Origin: Flavobacterium sp. CYK-55
GTDB taxonomy: Bacteria > Bacteroidota > Bacteroidia > Flavobacteriales > Flavobacteriaceae
DNA length: 64,000 nt
Assembly: GCF_018413465.1 (NCBI RefSeq)
Contig: NZ_JAHCDK010000001.1
Span: 372,001 to 436,000 of the forward strand
Direction: 5' to 3'
A model generated the notes under the pieces. It worked only from the letters and a program-made list of their open reading frames with translations, searched no databases and had not been told where the DNA came from. Numbering within the stretch: position 1 is the first letter of the stretch; each line of letters starts with the position of its first letter. A program made the translations under genes and the position numbers. This document shows positions 36,374 to 43,544 of this stretch, in pieces.

Positions 36374-38410
36374 TTATGATATTGGTATGCTGATTTCTAT
36401 AGTGGTTCCTTCATTTGGTTTGGTTTTAATCATCGCTTTACCACTGCACGACTTAGCGCGTATGACGATGTTTTGCAAACCTAGACCTTTTTTTGCTTTT
36501 TTGAACGAAAATCCTTTCCCGTCATCAAAGATTTCAACAATCAGTTCGTCTTGATTTTTACGCATGCTTACCTCAACATTATTGGCTTGGGCATGTTTGA
36601 GGATGTTTTGCATAGCTTCTTGTAAAATTCTAAATAAGTGAATTTTTTTATAACCCGCTAGGTTTTCCCAATCAATTTCTGAATCAATCTCAAGATTGTA
36701 TCGGCAGATAGAAATTCGCTTTTGATCTTCAATCAATGCCTCGGCAATACCTACAAAACTGCCTTTATTGGCCAAAGCTCCGTGGTTTAGGTCATGTGCA
36801 ATATTACGAATTTCTTTCTCAATATCCTGAATCCCATCAACGAATCTACTGAAGTTTTTGCGGCTTTCTTCAGGTGCCTTTTCTGTCAATAAATGAAGAT
36901 TAATTCGCGTTGACGCAAGCATATTCATAATGCCATCATGCAAATCTTGGGCAATACGTTTTTTTTCAAGCATTCGACCATTGTCAATTTTATTTTGTTG
37001 ATCTAGCATCAAATTTGTAATTTCTTCATTGGCTATTTGCTGAACTTCTTTGAGCTCTAACACACGCTTTTTAGCAGCTTGAAACTTAATAATAAATAAT
37101 AAAAATAAAATAAAAATGATGCCTAAAGCTATCATCCAAGCTTGTCGGTATCTCTTGATTGCGTCGTTTTTTTGTTGGGTAATTTCTTCGGTTTCGTAGG
37201 CGATTTTAGCAAACTTATTACGGGTTTCTCTTTCGAGTTGTTGCATACTATCAGAGATTCTGATGTATTCTGAAGAATATTTTAAAGCGTTTTGGGGATC
37301 AACTTTGATGAGTTGTTTGAGGGAGATTAGAATGTCTCCCGGGCTTCCGCAACCTTTAGAAAGATTATATAATTTATTTGCTAGTTTTTTTGCCTTAGTT
37401 ATATTGTTAACAACATAATAATATTCAATAGATAAGAATAAATTATAATCCTTACTCTCCGATATATTTAAACTATCCCTTATTCTTGCAGACTTGTTAA
37501 GTAACTCTTCAACTCCTTTATTTTTTTTGATTTTTATCTTTATGTTGGCAAGGTGATCTAATGACAAACAATAAGCCGTTGGATAAATAAAGAATCCTTT
37601 AAAATTATTTTTTCTCAAAGATTCATTGTGAAACATCAAAGCTCTCCTATATTCGTTTACATAAAAAAAGTTGATTGCCATGTTATTAAGGGTTATAATT
37701 TGTGAAATCTTAAACTTTTCACTGCTTTCACCATTTGTTAAATCTAGTGCTTTTTGGTAATATTTAAATGTCGATACATAATCCTTTTGATTACTTGAGT
37801 TCATTCCAAGAATCATGTAGATCTTAGTTATTTCATATTTTAAATTTAACTCCTTGGCTATTTTTAAAGCTGAAACCAAAGTTGCTTCTGCTTCCATATA
37901 ATTACATGTATAATGGAAGACCAATCCTTTATCAATGTATAAGTGACATAAAAAAAATTTATTATTTAGTTTTTTAAAAATCTTCTCCGCTCTTAAGTAA
38001 TAATAAAAAGCGCTATCATTCAAATCCATGTTTTGATAATAAATACCCAACCATCGATACGAATGACCAACAAAATATTCATCGTTTTCTGCTTGACTTC
38101 GGGTTAAGGCCAACCGACTAGCTCGCTTTAAATTTTTCCATGAATTCAAATTATAAAAGCTTCTACACATTTCAATGAGTTGATCTCTATTCAGAGAATC
38201 ATTCTCGTGTAGTATCAAAGCATCAACTGCATTTTGCGTATAAGCAACCCGCAAAGCATATGGTGTTTTATTCGAAAGTGCTTTTTGAATATACAGCGAA
38301 GTGCTGTCGTTTGAAGAAATGTCTTTGGGCACCTTTTTATGCTGACAACTCGCCAACAACATAAAGAATAGAATATAGCCGTATATATATTTAAAAATCA
38401 TACTCATCAA
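36374..38410 (-). CDS. TPR sensor histidine kinase (HisKA_3), pair 1
   Basis: A 678-residue kinase. The N-terminus (MMSMIFKYIYGYILFFMLLASC) ends in a lipobox-like LASC with Cys22. Residues about 60-400 form repeated TPR helices (for example SYRWLGIYYQNMDLNDSAFYYY), predicted periplasmic. One membrane helix lies at about 420-442, then a coiled linker and HisKA_3 with phospho-acceptor His near 491 in RIAQDLHDG. The HATPase has N-box LQEAMQNILKHA, DDGKGF and GLGLQN. DNA of the TPR part is visibly more AT-rich than that of the kinase core. The partner regulator follows by ten bases; the paralogous pair 2 lies directly upstream. Confidence 0.9.
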   Translation of the reverse strand: MMSMIFKYIYGYILFFMLLASCQHKKVPKDISSNDSTSLYIQKALSNKTPYALRVAYTQNAVDALILHENDSLNRDQLIEMCRSFYNLNSWKNLKRASRLALTRSQAENDEYFVGHSYRWLGIYYQNMDLNDSAFYYYLRAEKIFKKLNNKFFLCHLYIDKGLVFHYTCNYMEAEATLVSALKIAKELNLKYEITKIYMILGMNSSNQKDYVSTFKYYQKALDLTNGESSEKFKISQIITLNNMAINFFYVNEYRRALMFHNESLRKNNFKGFFIYPTAYCLSLDHLANIKIKIKKNKGVEELLNKSARIRDSLNISESKDYNLFLSIEYYYVVNNITKAKKLANKLYNLSKGCGSPGDILISLKQLIKVDPQNALKYSSEYIRISDSMQQLERETRNKFAKIAYETEEITQQKNDAIKRYRQAWMIALGIIFILFLLFIIKFQAAKKRVLELKEVQQIANEEITNLMLDQQNKIDNGRMLEKKRIAQDLHDGIMNMLASTRINLHLLTEKAPEESRKNFSRFVDGIQDIEKEIRNIAHDLNHGALANKGSFVGIAEALIEDQKRISICRYNLEIDSEIDWENLAGYKKIHLFRILQEAMQNILKHAQANNVEVSMRKNQDELIVEIFDDGKGFSFKKAKKGLGLQNIVIRAKSCSGKAMIKTKPNEGTTIEISIPIS

Positions 38411-38480
38411 TAAACAATACAGCCTTGAAGTTAATCAAAAAAGAAGTTGATGGCGGCAGATTTTCTACAGTAAATGTTAA

Positions 38481-39134
38481 TTAAACCAATCCAAGGCGTT
38501 GGGCTTCTTTGATGATGTCTTCATCTGAGCCTCCTTTGGGAATATCAAAAAACAATCTGATTTTGGCTTTTCGTTTGTCAACAGCGCTCAATGAAATAGG
38601 CAAATGCTCGGGGATATTTTTGGTTTTGATGCCTTTGGCGAGCAAAAAAATAATTCTTCTGTCATACGAGTCTAATCCGTCATACAAATTACCTACATTC
38701 TTTAAGCTTGTTTTGGCTGACTTGCTGTAATATTTTTCACCGGCTAATACTTTTTGAACCGCCTCGGCCATATCATCTGACTGAAAATCACTTTTTACCA
38801 AGACGGCATCGGGATTTAAAGATCTAATTAAGTTATATAGTATGAGTCCTTCGGTATGCGAGGTGATGATCATAATTTTGGTTGCCAGAAATTTCTGCAT
38901 AATAAGTCGTGCCATATCTTCGCCGGAAAAAATTTTCTGAGCCTCAAAAGCTGGCATGGCCATGTCAAGGATTGCTATATCAAATGCTTTTTGAGCTTTT
39001 TGTACTAATAAATAAGCTTGTTCAAAAGTAAAGGCTACACTAAACTGCAAATCTTCGACATTAAAATATGCTTTTAGAATTCCTTTGTAACCTTCAATCA
39101 TGGCGGGATGATCGTCAACTATTAATATGTGCAT
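38481..39134 (-). CDS. Response regulator, receiver plus C-terminal HTH, pair 2
   Basis: A 217-residue paralogue of the regulator at 35695. It starts MHILIVDDHPAMIEGYKG; an in-frame ATG 21 bases upstream would overlap the kinase gene and is less likely. Asp7-Asp8, phosphoacceptor Asp57 in IAILDMAMP and the Lys of VLVKSD are present. The shared insert reads AFEAQKIFSG. The HTH region (YDRRIIFLLAKGIKTKNIPEHLPISLSAVDKRK) and the C-terminal GGSDEDIIKEAQRLGLV are clearly homologous to pair 1. It follows its kinase by ten bases and precedes kinase 1 by 70 bases, so all four genes may be one operon. Confidence 0.88.
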   Translation of the reverse strand: MHILIVDDHPAMIEGYKGILKAYFNVEDLQFSVAFTFEQAYLLVQKAQKAFDIAILDMAMPAFEAQKIFSGEDMARLIMQKFLATKIMIITSHTEGLILYNLIRSLNPDAVLVKSDFQSDDMAEAVQKVLAGEKYYSKSAKTSLKNVGNLYDGLDSYDRRIIFLLAKGIKTKNIPEHLPISLSAVDKRKAKIRLFFDIPKGGSDEDIIKEAQRLGLV

Positions 39135-39144
39135 ATAAAAAAAT

Positions 39145-41172
39145 TTAGGCTTCAACTTGTGTTTTGACTAACGGAACCGATACCGTAATGGTTGTTCCTT
39201 TTCCTTTTTGTGATTGTACTTCAAAAGTCCCTTCGCTCTCACTGGTTCTGGAAAGCATATTTTGCAAGCCAATTCCGCGTTTTTTGGTATCAACCTCAAA
39301 GCCAACTCCGTCATCAATTACTCTGAGTGTAATGTTATCACCATCAGTTTTAAACTCTACATGGATGTGTTTGGCTTGTGCATATTTATTGATGTTCTGC
39401 AATGATTCTTGCAAAATTCGGTACAGATTAATTTTGGTGTTGTTGCCCAAAGTATCCCATTGAATTTTTTCATCTATAGAAGAGGTCAATTCGGGTTCAA
39501 ACGAACTGCTTTGCTCTTCTAGTAAATTCTGAACAATGGCCACGAAATTGTTGATGAGCGCATGTTTCTCACGATTCAAATCGTGCGATATTTCACGGAT
39601 ATCTTGCTCAATGTTTTTGAGTTCGTTTAGATAATTAAATCGACTGTTGATGGATTCTTCGTCGGTAGATCGGTTCAAACTATCTAGGTTCAGTCTAGCC
39701 CCAAACAAACGTCCCAATACTCCGTCGTGTAATTCTTGTGCAATTCGCTTCTTTTCTCGAACCCGGTTTTCTTCAATTGTGGCTTGTTGCGAGATCATAA
39801 GGCTGTAAATTTCTTCATTGGCCTTTTGTTGTTGTTGCTTGAGCATGAGCTCACGGTTTTTGGCACGTTGTGTTCTAATAACAAAAAGCAATAAACCCAC
39901 AAACAAGGTTCCGACAAAGAAGTATAATAAACTGCGATTTTGCTCGGCCAGCTTGTCTTTCTCTTGGATGATTTCATCGGTTTCAAAAGCAATTCGGGCA
40001 AATTTGTCTTTGGATTTGCGTTCTTCTAGTTGGATGCTGTCACTTATTTTAATGTATTCCTTAGAATATTGTGATGAATTTTTGTGATCAACGAGAGATA
40101 TTTGTTTTAATGAGCCTAGTAAATCTGATGAAAGATTAGTCTTTTTCGATATCGACAGTGCTTCCTCTGCATATTTTAGTGCTTTTACGGTATCCTTAAC
40201 GCCATAATAATATTCTGAAAGATGAATTTTACTGTACACAATTCTCGAATCAGCATTCAAACTATCCCTTATTCTCAAAGACTTTAAAAAATAATCTAAG
40301 GTGTTTTCATAATCCCCTAATTTAAATTTAGAATAGGCTAAATTATCCAACAATATAGCATATAACCCTGGCTTTTCTTTTGCTAAATTTACATTTTTTA
40401 AGGCCTTTTTAAATTCGATAATAGCATTTTTATAATCCTTCAAATACAAATAACAATTACCAATGTTATTTAAAGAGATTTCTTGTAAAAAATAACTTGG
40501 ATTTAAATTATTTTCATTGGCAATTTCTAATGCTTGTAAATGATATTCTATTGATTTTTTGTAATTTTCAGTATTAAATGATGCAATACCAATATTTGTT
40601 AATGCATCATACTCTCCTAATTTGTCATTATTTAATCTAGAAAACTTAAGTGCTTGTGTTGCGGAGTATTCTGCTCCAGAGAAGTCAACATAAATTAATT
40701 GGATTGTAGATTTATTTAAGTATAAATTCCCTAAAACATCTGTTTTTTCTTTTTTTAAAAATAGCTTCTCTGCTTTTAAGTAATAATAATATGAACTATC
40801 AGGAACATTATTGTTGAAATACATCTCACCGTTATAATAATATGAAAATGCTATACTTAAAGTATCTTTAGCTTTAACAGCGAGTTTTAATAAAAGCGAA
40901 TTGAATTTATTTAAATTTTTTACATCCTTTTTTTCACTAAACTTTTTTAAACATTTCAACAACAACGTTCTGTTTTCAAACGTATTATCATTGTTTTTAA
41001 CTATTTCATAAATATATTCACTGTTGCCCTTCTTATAACTGTTAAAAGGTGATTCACTAATACTGTCGGATATCCGAACAAATGATTCATCACTTACCTG
41101 ATTCTTTTTTTCGTTTTTTGAACAACTAAAAAAAAATAATACAAGAACAAATATGTAATAGAAAGTTTTCAA
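39145..41172 (-). CDS. TPR sensor histidine kinase (HisKA_3), pair 2
   Basis: A 675-residue paralogue of the kinase at 36374 with the same architecture. The signal region ends FFFSCSKNE with Cys17 in a weak lipobox position. TPR repeats span about 60-400 (ALTNIGIASFNTENYKKSIEYH, SLNNIGNCYLYLKDYKNAIIEF), one membrane helix is at about 410-430, and HisKA_3 has His near 482 in RIAQELHDG. The HATPase shows LQESLQNINKYA, DDGVGF and GIGLQNM. The TPR coding region is strikingly AT-rich compared with the kinase core. An exact TACATTTG lies 11-18 bases before the start codon. Confidence 0.9.
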   Translation of the reverse strand: MKTFYYIFVLVLFFFSCSKNEKKNQVSDESFVRISDSISESPFNSYKKGNSEYIYEIVKNNDNTFENRTLLLKCLKKFSEKKDVKNLNKFNSLLLKLAVKAKDTLSIAFSYYYNGEMYFNNNVPDSSYYYYLKAEKLFLKKEKTDVLGNLYLNKSTIQLIYVDFSGAEYSATQALKFSRLNNDKLGEYDALTNIGIASFNTENYKKSIEYHLQALEIANENNLNPSYFLQEISLNNIGNCYLYLKDYKNAIIEFKKALKNVNLAKEKPGLYAILLDNLAYSKFKLGDYENTLDYFLKSLRIRDSLNADSRIVYSKIHLSEYYYGVKDTVKALKYAEEALSISKKTNLSSDLLGSLKQISLVDHKNSSQYSKEYIKISDSIQLEERKSKDKFARIAFETDEIIQEKDKLAEQNRSLLYFFVGTLFVGLLLFVIRTQRAKNRELMLKQQQQKANEEIYSLMISQQATIEENRVREKKRIAQELHDGVLGRLFGARLNLDSLNRSTDEESINSRFNYLNELKNIEQDIREISHDLNREKHALINNFVAIVQNLLEEQSSSFEPELTSSIDEKIQWDTLGNNTKINLYRILQESLQNINKYAQAKHIHVEFKTDGDNITLRVIDDGVGFEVDTKKRGIGLQNMLSRTSESEGTFEVQSQKGKGTTITVSVPLVKTQVEA

Positions 41173-41182
41173 AAGTTTTTTT

Positions 41183-41190
41183 CAAATGTA
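41183..41190 (-). promoter_or_regulatory. Candidate -7 element upstream of kinase pair 2
   Basis: On the minus strand TACATTTG is an exact TAnnTTTG match between the peptide-gene terminator and the kinase start. Transcription from it would give a very short leader. No TTG is at the normal distance. Confidence 0.4.
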
Positions 41191-41200
41191 AAAATTTTAC

Positions 41201-41231
41201 AAAAAAAAAGAAGTTGCATAAAAGCAACTTC
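41201..41231 (-). terminator. Terminator after the repeat-peptide gene
   Basis: GAAGTTGC at 41210-41217 pairs with GCAACTTC at 41224-41231; on the minus strand it is followed by a run of nine T. It separates the repeat-peptide gene from the kinase operon. Confidence 0.85.
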
Positions 41232-41274
41232 TGTAAATATATTTTATTTAGTTATAGAATCTAGGAATAATACA

Positions 41275-41574
41275 CTAACTTCTTCTATCAGCGTTTCCAC
41301 CTCCAATTTCAGATAAACTTCTTCTATCAGCGTTTCCTCCACCGATTTCAGATAAACTTCTTCTGTCTGCGTTTCCTCCACCGATTTCAGATAAACTTCT
41401 TCTGTCTGCGTTTCCTCCACCGATTTCAGATAAACTTCTTCTGTCTGCGTTTCCTCCACCGATTTCAGACATACTTCTTCTGTCTGCGTTTCCTCCCCCA
41501 ATCTCTGGAGCCCTAAATGAAGTCAATACCATCATCAATGACAATAATCCGAATGTTAAAAATGTTTTTTTCAT
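41275..41574 (-). CDS. Exported tandem-repeat peptide: signal sequence plus six 13-residue units
   Basis: A 99-residue protein. Residues 1-22 (MKKTFLTFGLLSLMMVLTSF...) are a signal peptide. The rest is six copies of EIGGGNADRRS(L/M)S, the last ending NADRRS at the stop. I recognise no family. Each unit has an Arg-Arg pair, a common site for trypsin-like processing, so the protein could be cut into identical short peptides. An in-frame ATG four codons upstream exists, but the start at 41574 gives a canonical signal. The gene has its own terminator and dyad-rich upstream region, between a LytTR regulator and two TPR kinase systems. A signal precursor, an adhesive or structural repeat, and a bacteriocin-like peptide are all possible. 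Confidence 0.75.
   Translation of the reverse strand: MKKTFLTFGLLSLMMVLTSFRAPEIGGGNADRRSMSEIGGGNADRRSLSEIGGGNADRRSLSEIGGGNADRRSLSEIGGGNADRRSLSEIGGGNADRRS
41281..41514 (-). repeat. 39-bp minisatellite, six units, within the repeat-peptide gene
   Basis: Units of 39 bases start at 41281, 41320, 41359, 41398, 41437 and 41476. The units at 41359 and 41398 are identical and the others differ by a few bases. A 39-base period keeps the frame, so copy number can change without breaking the protein. Confidence 0.95.
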
Positions 41575-41617
41575 AATCTGAGACATTTATGTTTTGTTGT
41601 TTTACTCGCCTTTGTTT

Positions 41618-41638
41618 GTGAAATTGCGCTTGTTTCAC
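41618..41638. promoter_or_regulatory. Perfect dyad upstream of the repeat-peptide gene
   Basis: GTGAAA at 41618-41623 and TTTCAC at 41633-41638 flank a 9-base centre, about 45-65 bases before the start codon. The size fits a dimeric regulator site. Confidence 0.4.
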
Positions 41639-41665
41639 GATGTAAAACTACAATGCATGTCTCGG

Positions 41666-41686
41666 CACACCTAGCGTTCAGGCGTG
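41666..41686. promoter_or_regulatory. Second dyad upstream of the repeat-peptide gene
   Basis: CACACCT and AGGCGTG flank a 7-base centre (six of seven positions pair). The block is GC-richer than its surroundings and lies between the repeat-peptide gene and the end of the LytTR gene. Confidence 0.35.
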
Positions 41687-41747
41687 TATATAGTGTGATG
41701 ATAAAGTTTATGAGTGAATGGATGCCAAATTCAGGTAGATGAATTTG

Positions 41748-42764
41748 CTAGATTTCTAAATAATTGCCATTTGTGATGCTGCTGATGATTGCATCAACGT
41801 TTTCTTTGTACGATTTTGAGAACGGGAGTTTGGTTGTTGTATTCTTTATATAGCAAACAGAATTACCTGTATGAATTCTAGAAACATAATCTATATTGAC
41901 AATATAACTATTGTGAATTCGAACAAATGGGCTTGAAAGTACGTTTTCAAAATGCTTGAGTGTTTTAAAGGCGGTAATCATCTCGCCATTAAATAGATGA
42001 ATATCTGTTGAATTATTATCCGCTTGCAAATAACAAATGTCTTTGGCTTCAATAAATCGGTAGTCTCCGTATGACTTTACGCAAATAATCAGAGGTTTCT
42101 CTTCTTTAGTGACGATCTCAGCAACAACTGGTTTGTTTAGGATTTCTTGTTCTTCTGATAAAATTTGACTTTCTTCTATTTCAGTCAATGATTGGCTTTC
42201 TATGATTGACTCTGAAACTGCTTCAGTTATTGCATCGATTTGCTCTTGATTGATTTCAACCTCAGGCGTAACCTCTTCATGTGTGACTTGCATCTCTTGA
42301 ATATGATTTGCTTCAGTAACCGGTTCTATAACAGGCTGCTCTACATATGACCTAAACTGAGGGGCTGACGGATAAGGGCTGACTGCTTCTCCGCACTTTT
42401 CGTGTTTGAGGATGGTTTTGATCAAATCATTTCCGCTAAATGGCTTAGGTAGATAGTCGAAAGCTCCGTATTGCAGCGCTTGCAAAGCCATTTGAGCATT
42501 GTTTGTGGTAATGATAATTTTAGGCAAAACTTTCAGAAATCGGTGTAATTCATTGATGAGACCAAATGAAAGTCCACTATTGGGATTCTTAGGATCAACT
42601 TCTAAAAAAACAAATGTAGGTCTGTACTCCAGAATTAAGTTCAAGCCTTCTTGATAGCTAGAAGCCGACGCAATAAACTGTAATTCACGAAAACGAGCAG
42701 CAACAGCTAAAGTTTTTAGCGTGCTCTCAGAATTATCATCGATAATAATATAAGAATAACTCAT
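41748..42764 (-). CDS. LytTR-type regulator with an atypical receiver (Asp to Glu)
   Basis: A 338-residue regulator. The receiver domain (1-120) has Asp9-Asp10 and the late Lys in DYLPKPF, but the position of the phosphoacceptor Asp reads Glu55 in FVFLEVDP, so normal phosphorylation is unlikely unless Asp57 substitutes. Residues 135-220 are a Glu/Ile-rich linker (EVTPEVEINQEQIDAITEAV), probably disordered. Residues about 228-330 are a LytTR DNA-binding domain (YRFIEAKDICYLQADNNSTDIH, then FVRIHNSYIVNIDYVSRI). The gene is directly upstream of the repeat-peptide gene on the same strand, with 173 bases between them, so it is a candidate regulator of that gene. Confidence 0.88.
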   Translation of the reverse strand: MSYSYIIIDDNSESTLKTLAVAARFRELQFIASASSYQEGLNLILEYRPTFVFLEVDPKNPNSGLSFGLINELHRFLKVLPKIIITTNNAQMALQALQYGAFDYLPKPFSGNDLIKTILKHEKCGEAVSPYPSAPQFRSYVEQPVIEPVTEANHIQEMQVTHEEVTPEVEINQEQIDAITEAVSESIIESQSLTEIEESQILSEEQEILNKPVVAEIVTKEEKPLIICVKSYGDYRFIEAKDICYLQADNNSTDIHLFNGEMITAFKTLKHFENVLSSPFVRIHNSYIVNIDYVSRIHTGNSVCYIKNTTTKLPFSKSYKENVDAIISSITNGNYLEI

Positions 42765-43052
42765 TACTGTACACCATAAAATAGTACAGCATCAGAAGGC
42801 TGAATGAGATTATGTAGATGCTTGGGGCATTCGTTAATTTGGTTTAAGCTCAATTTCAGACCGTGCTAAATTACATCTTTTGAAAAATTATTTTTAGGAT
42901 TGTTAATAGAATTCCACACATTGTTAACATTATTTTATCAACTGCAAAAAAACTCGCTAAACTGCATGATTCATATACTTGTTTGGGAAATAATTTTGAA
43001 AAAAAATAAATTTATATATATATTTACACTAATCTAAATTATTCCTGTTGCC
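42765..43052. other. AT-rich divergent intergenic region
   Basis: A 288-base gap between the divergent LytTR gene and the transposase-like gene. It is very AT-rich, with a TTTATATATATATTTA stretch just before 43053, and holds no open frame, RNA or convincing full promoter that I can identify. I see no terminal inverted repeat that would mark the edge of a mobile element. Confidence 0.6.
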
Positions 43053-43544
43053 ATGATAAACCTTGATTTTAAAAGTGTTGAAGAAATTCTTAAAACCTTT
43101 CAAGATGAAGAAAGCTGCCTCATTCACCTAGAGAAAATTCGTTGGGATCCACACGTGCAAAGTCCTTTTGATCCTGCCTCTAAGGTTTATAAATGTCGAG
43201 GTCATTTATATAAGTGCAAAAATTCTGGCAAATATTTTAATGTAAAAACAGGAACGCTTTTTCACAATTCAAAAGTTGAGCTCAGAAAATGGTATGCTGC
43301 AATTTGGCTGGTAACCAAAGGCAACCAAACGATTACATCAGTAGAAATGGCTAAAGAATTAGATTTAACACAAAAAACAGCTTGGTACATGATCAAACGA
43401 ATAAAAGATTATTATACGTTGGCTACTCCTAAAAGGCAGAAAAAAGAAAAGAAAATGATTTTTGAAGTTGCTGAAAGGCAAAAATTTGTAGAAGAAAAGC
43501 TCGATATGGTTCAGTGGCTGCAACAATTGCAACAAAACAAATGA
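43053..43544 (+). CDS. DNA-binding protein related to the N-terminal domain of IS1595-type transposases
   Basis: A 163-residue protein. Residues 45-125 follow the N-terminal zinc-ribbon/HTH region of IS1595-family transposases: YKCKNSGKYFNVKTGTLFHNSKVELRKWYAAIWL followed by TSVEMAKELDLTQKTAWYMIKRIKDYY. The metal ligands are largely lost, since the usual two CxxC pairs are reduced to scattered Cys22, Cys49 and Cys55. The DDE catalytic domain that should follow is absent; a Lys/Glu-rich helix ends the protein. The frame is intact, so this looks like a maintained regulator or adaptor, not a transposase. Its TGA overlaps the ATG of the next gene (ATGA), a sign of coupling. Confidence 0.75.
   Translation: MINLDFKSVEEILKTFQDEESCLIHLEKIRWDPHVQSPFDPASKVYKCRGHLYKCKNSGKYFNVKTGTLFHNSKVELRKWYAAIWLVTKGNQTITSVEMAKELDLTQKTAWYMIKRIKDYYTLATPKRQKKEKKMIFEVAERQKFVEEKLDMVQWLQQLQQNK

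Noticed and set aside
41244..41501. 85-codon open frame of repeated EETQTEEVYLKSV units on the minus strand, overlapping the repeat-peptide gene
   Set aside because: It is the same 39-bp repeat read in another frame. It lacks a signal peptide and starts inside the repeat; the frame with a clean signal peptide is the better gene.
41281..41514. Possible CRISPR array from regularly spaced repeats
   Set aside because: The 39-bp units are contiguous with no unique spacers and are in a coding frame. No cas genes are present.
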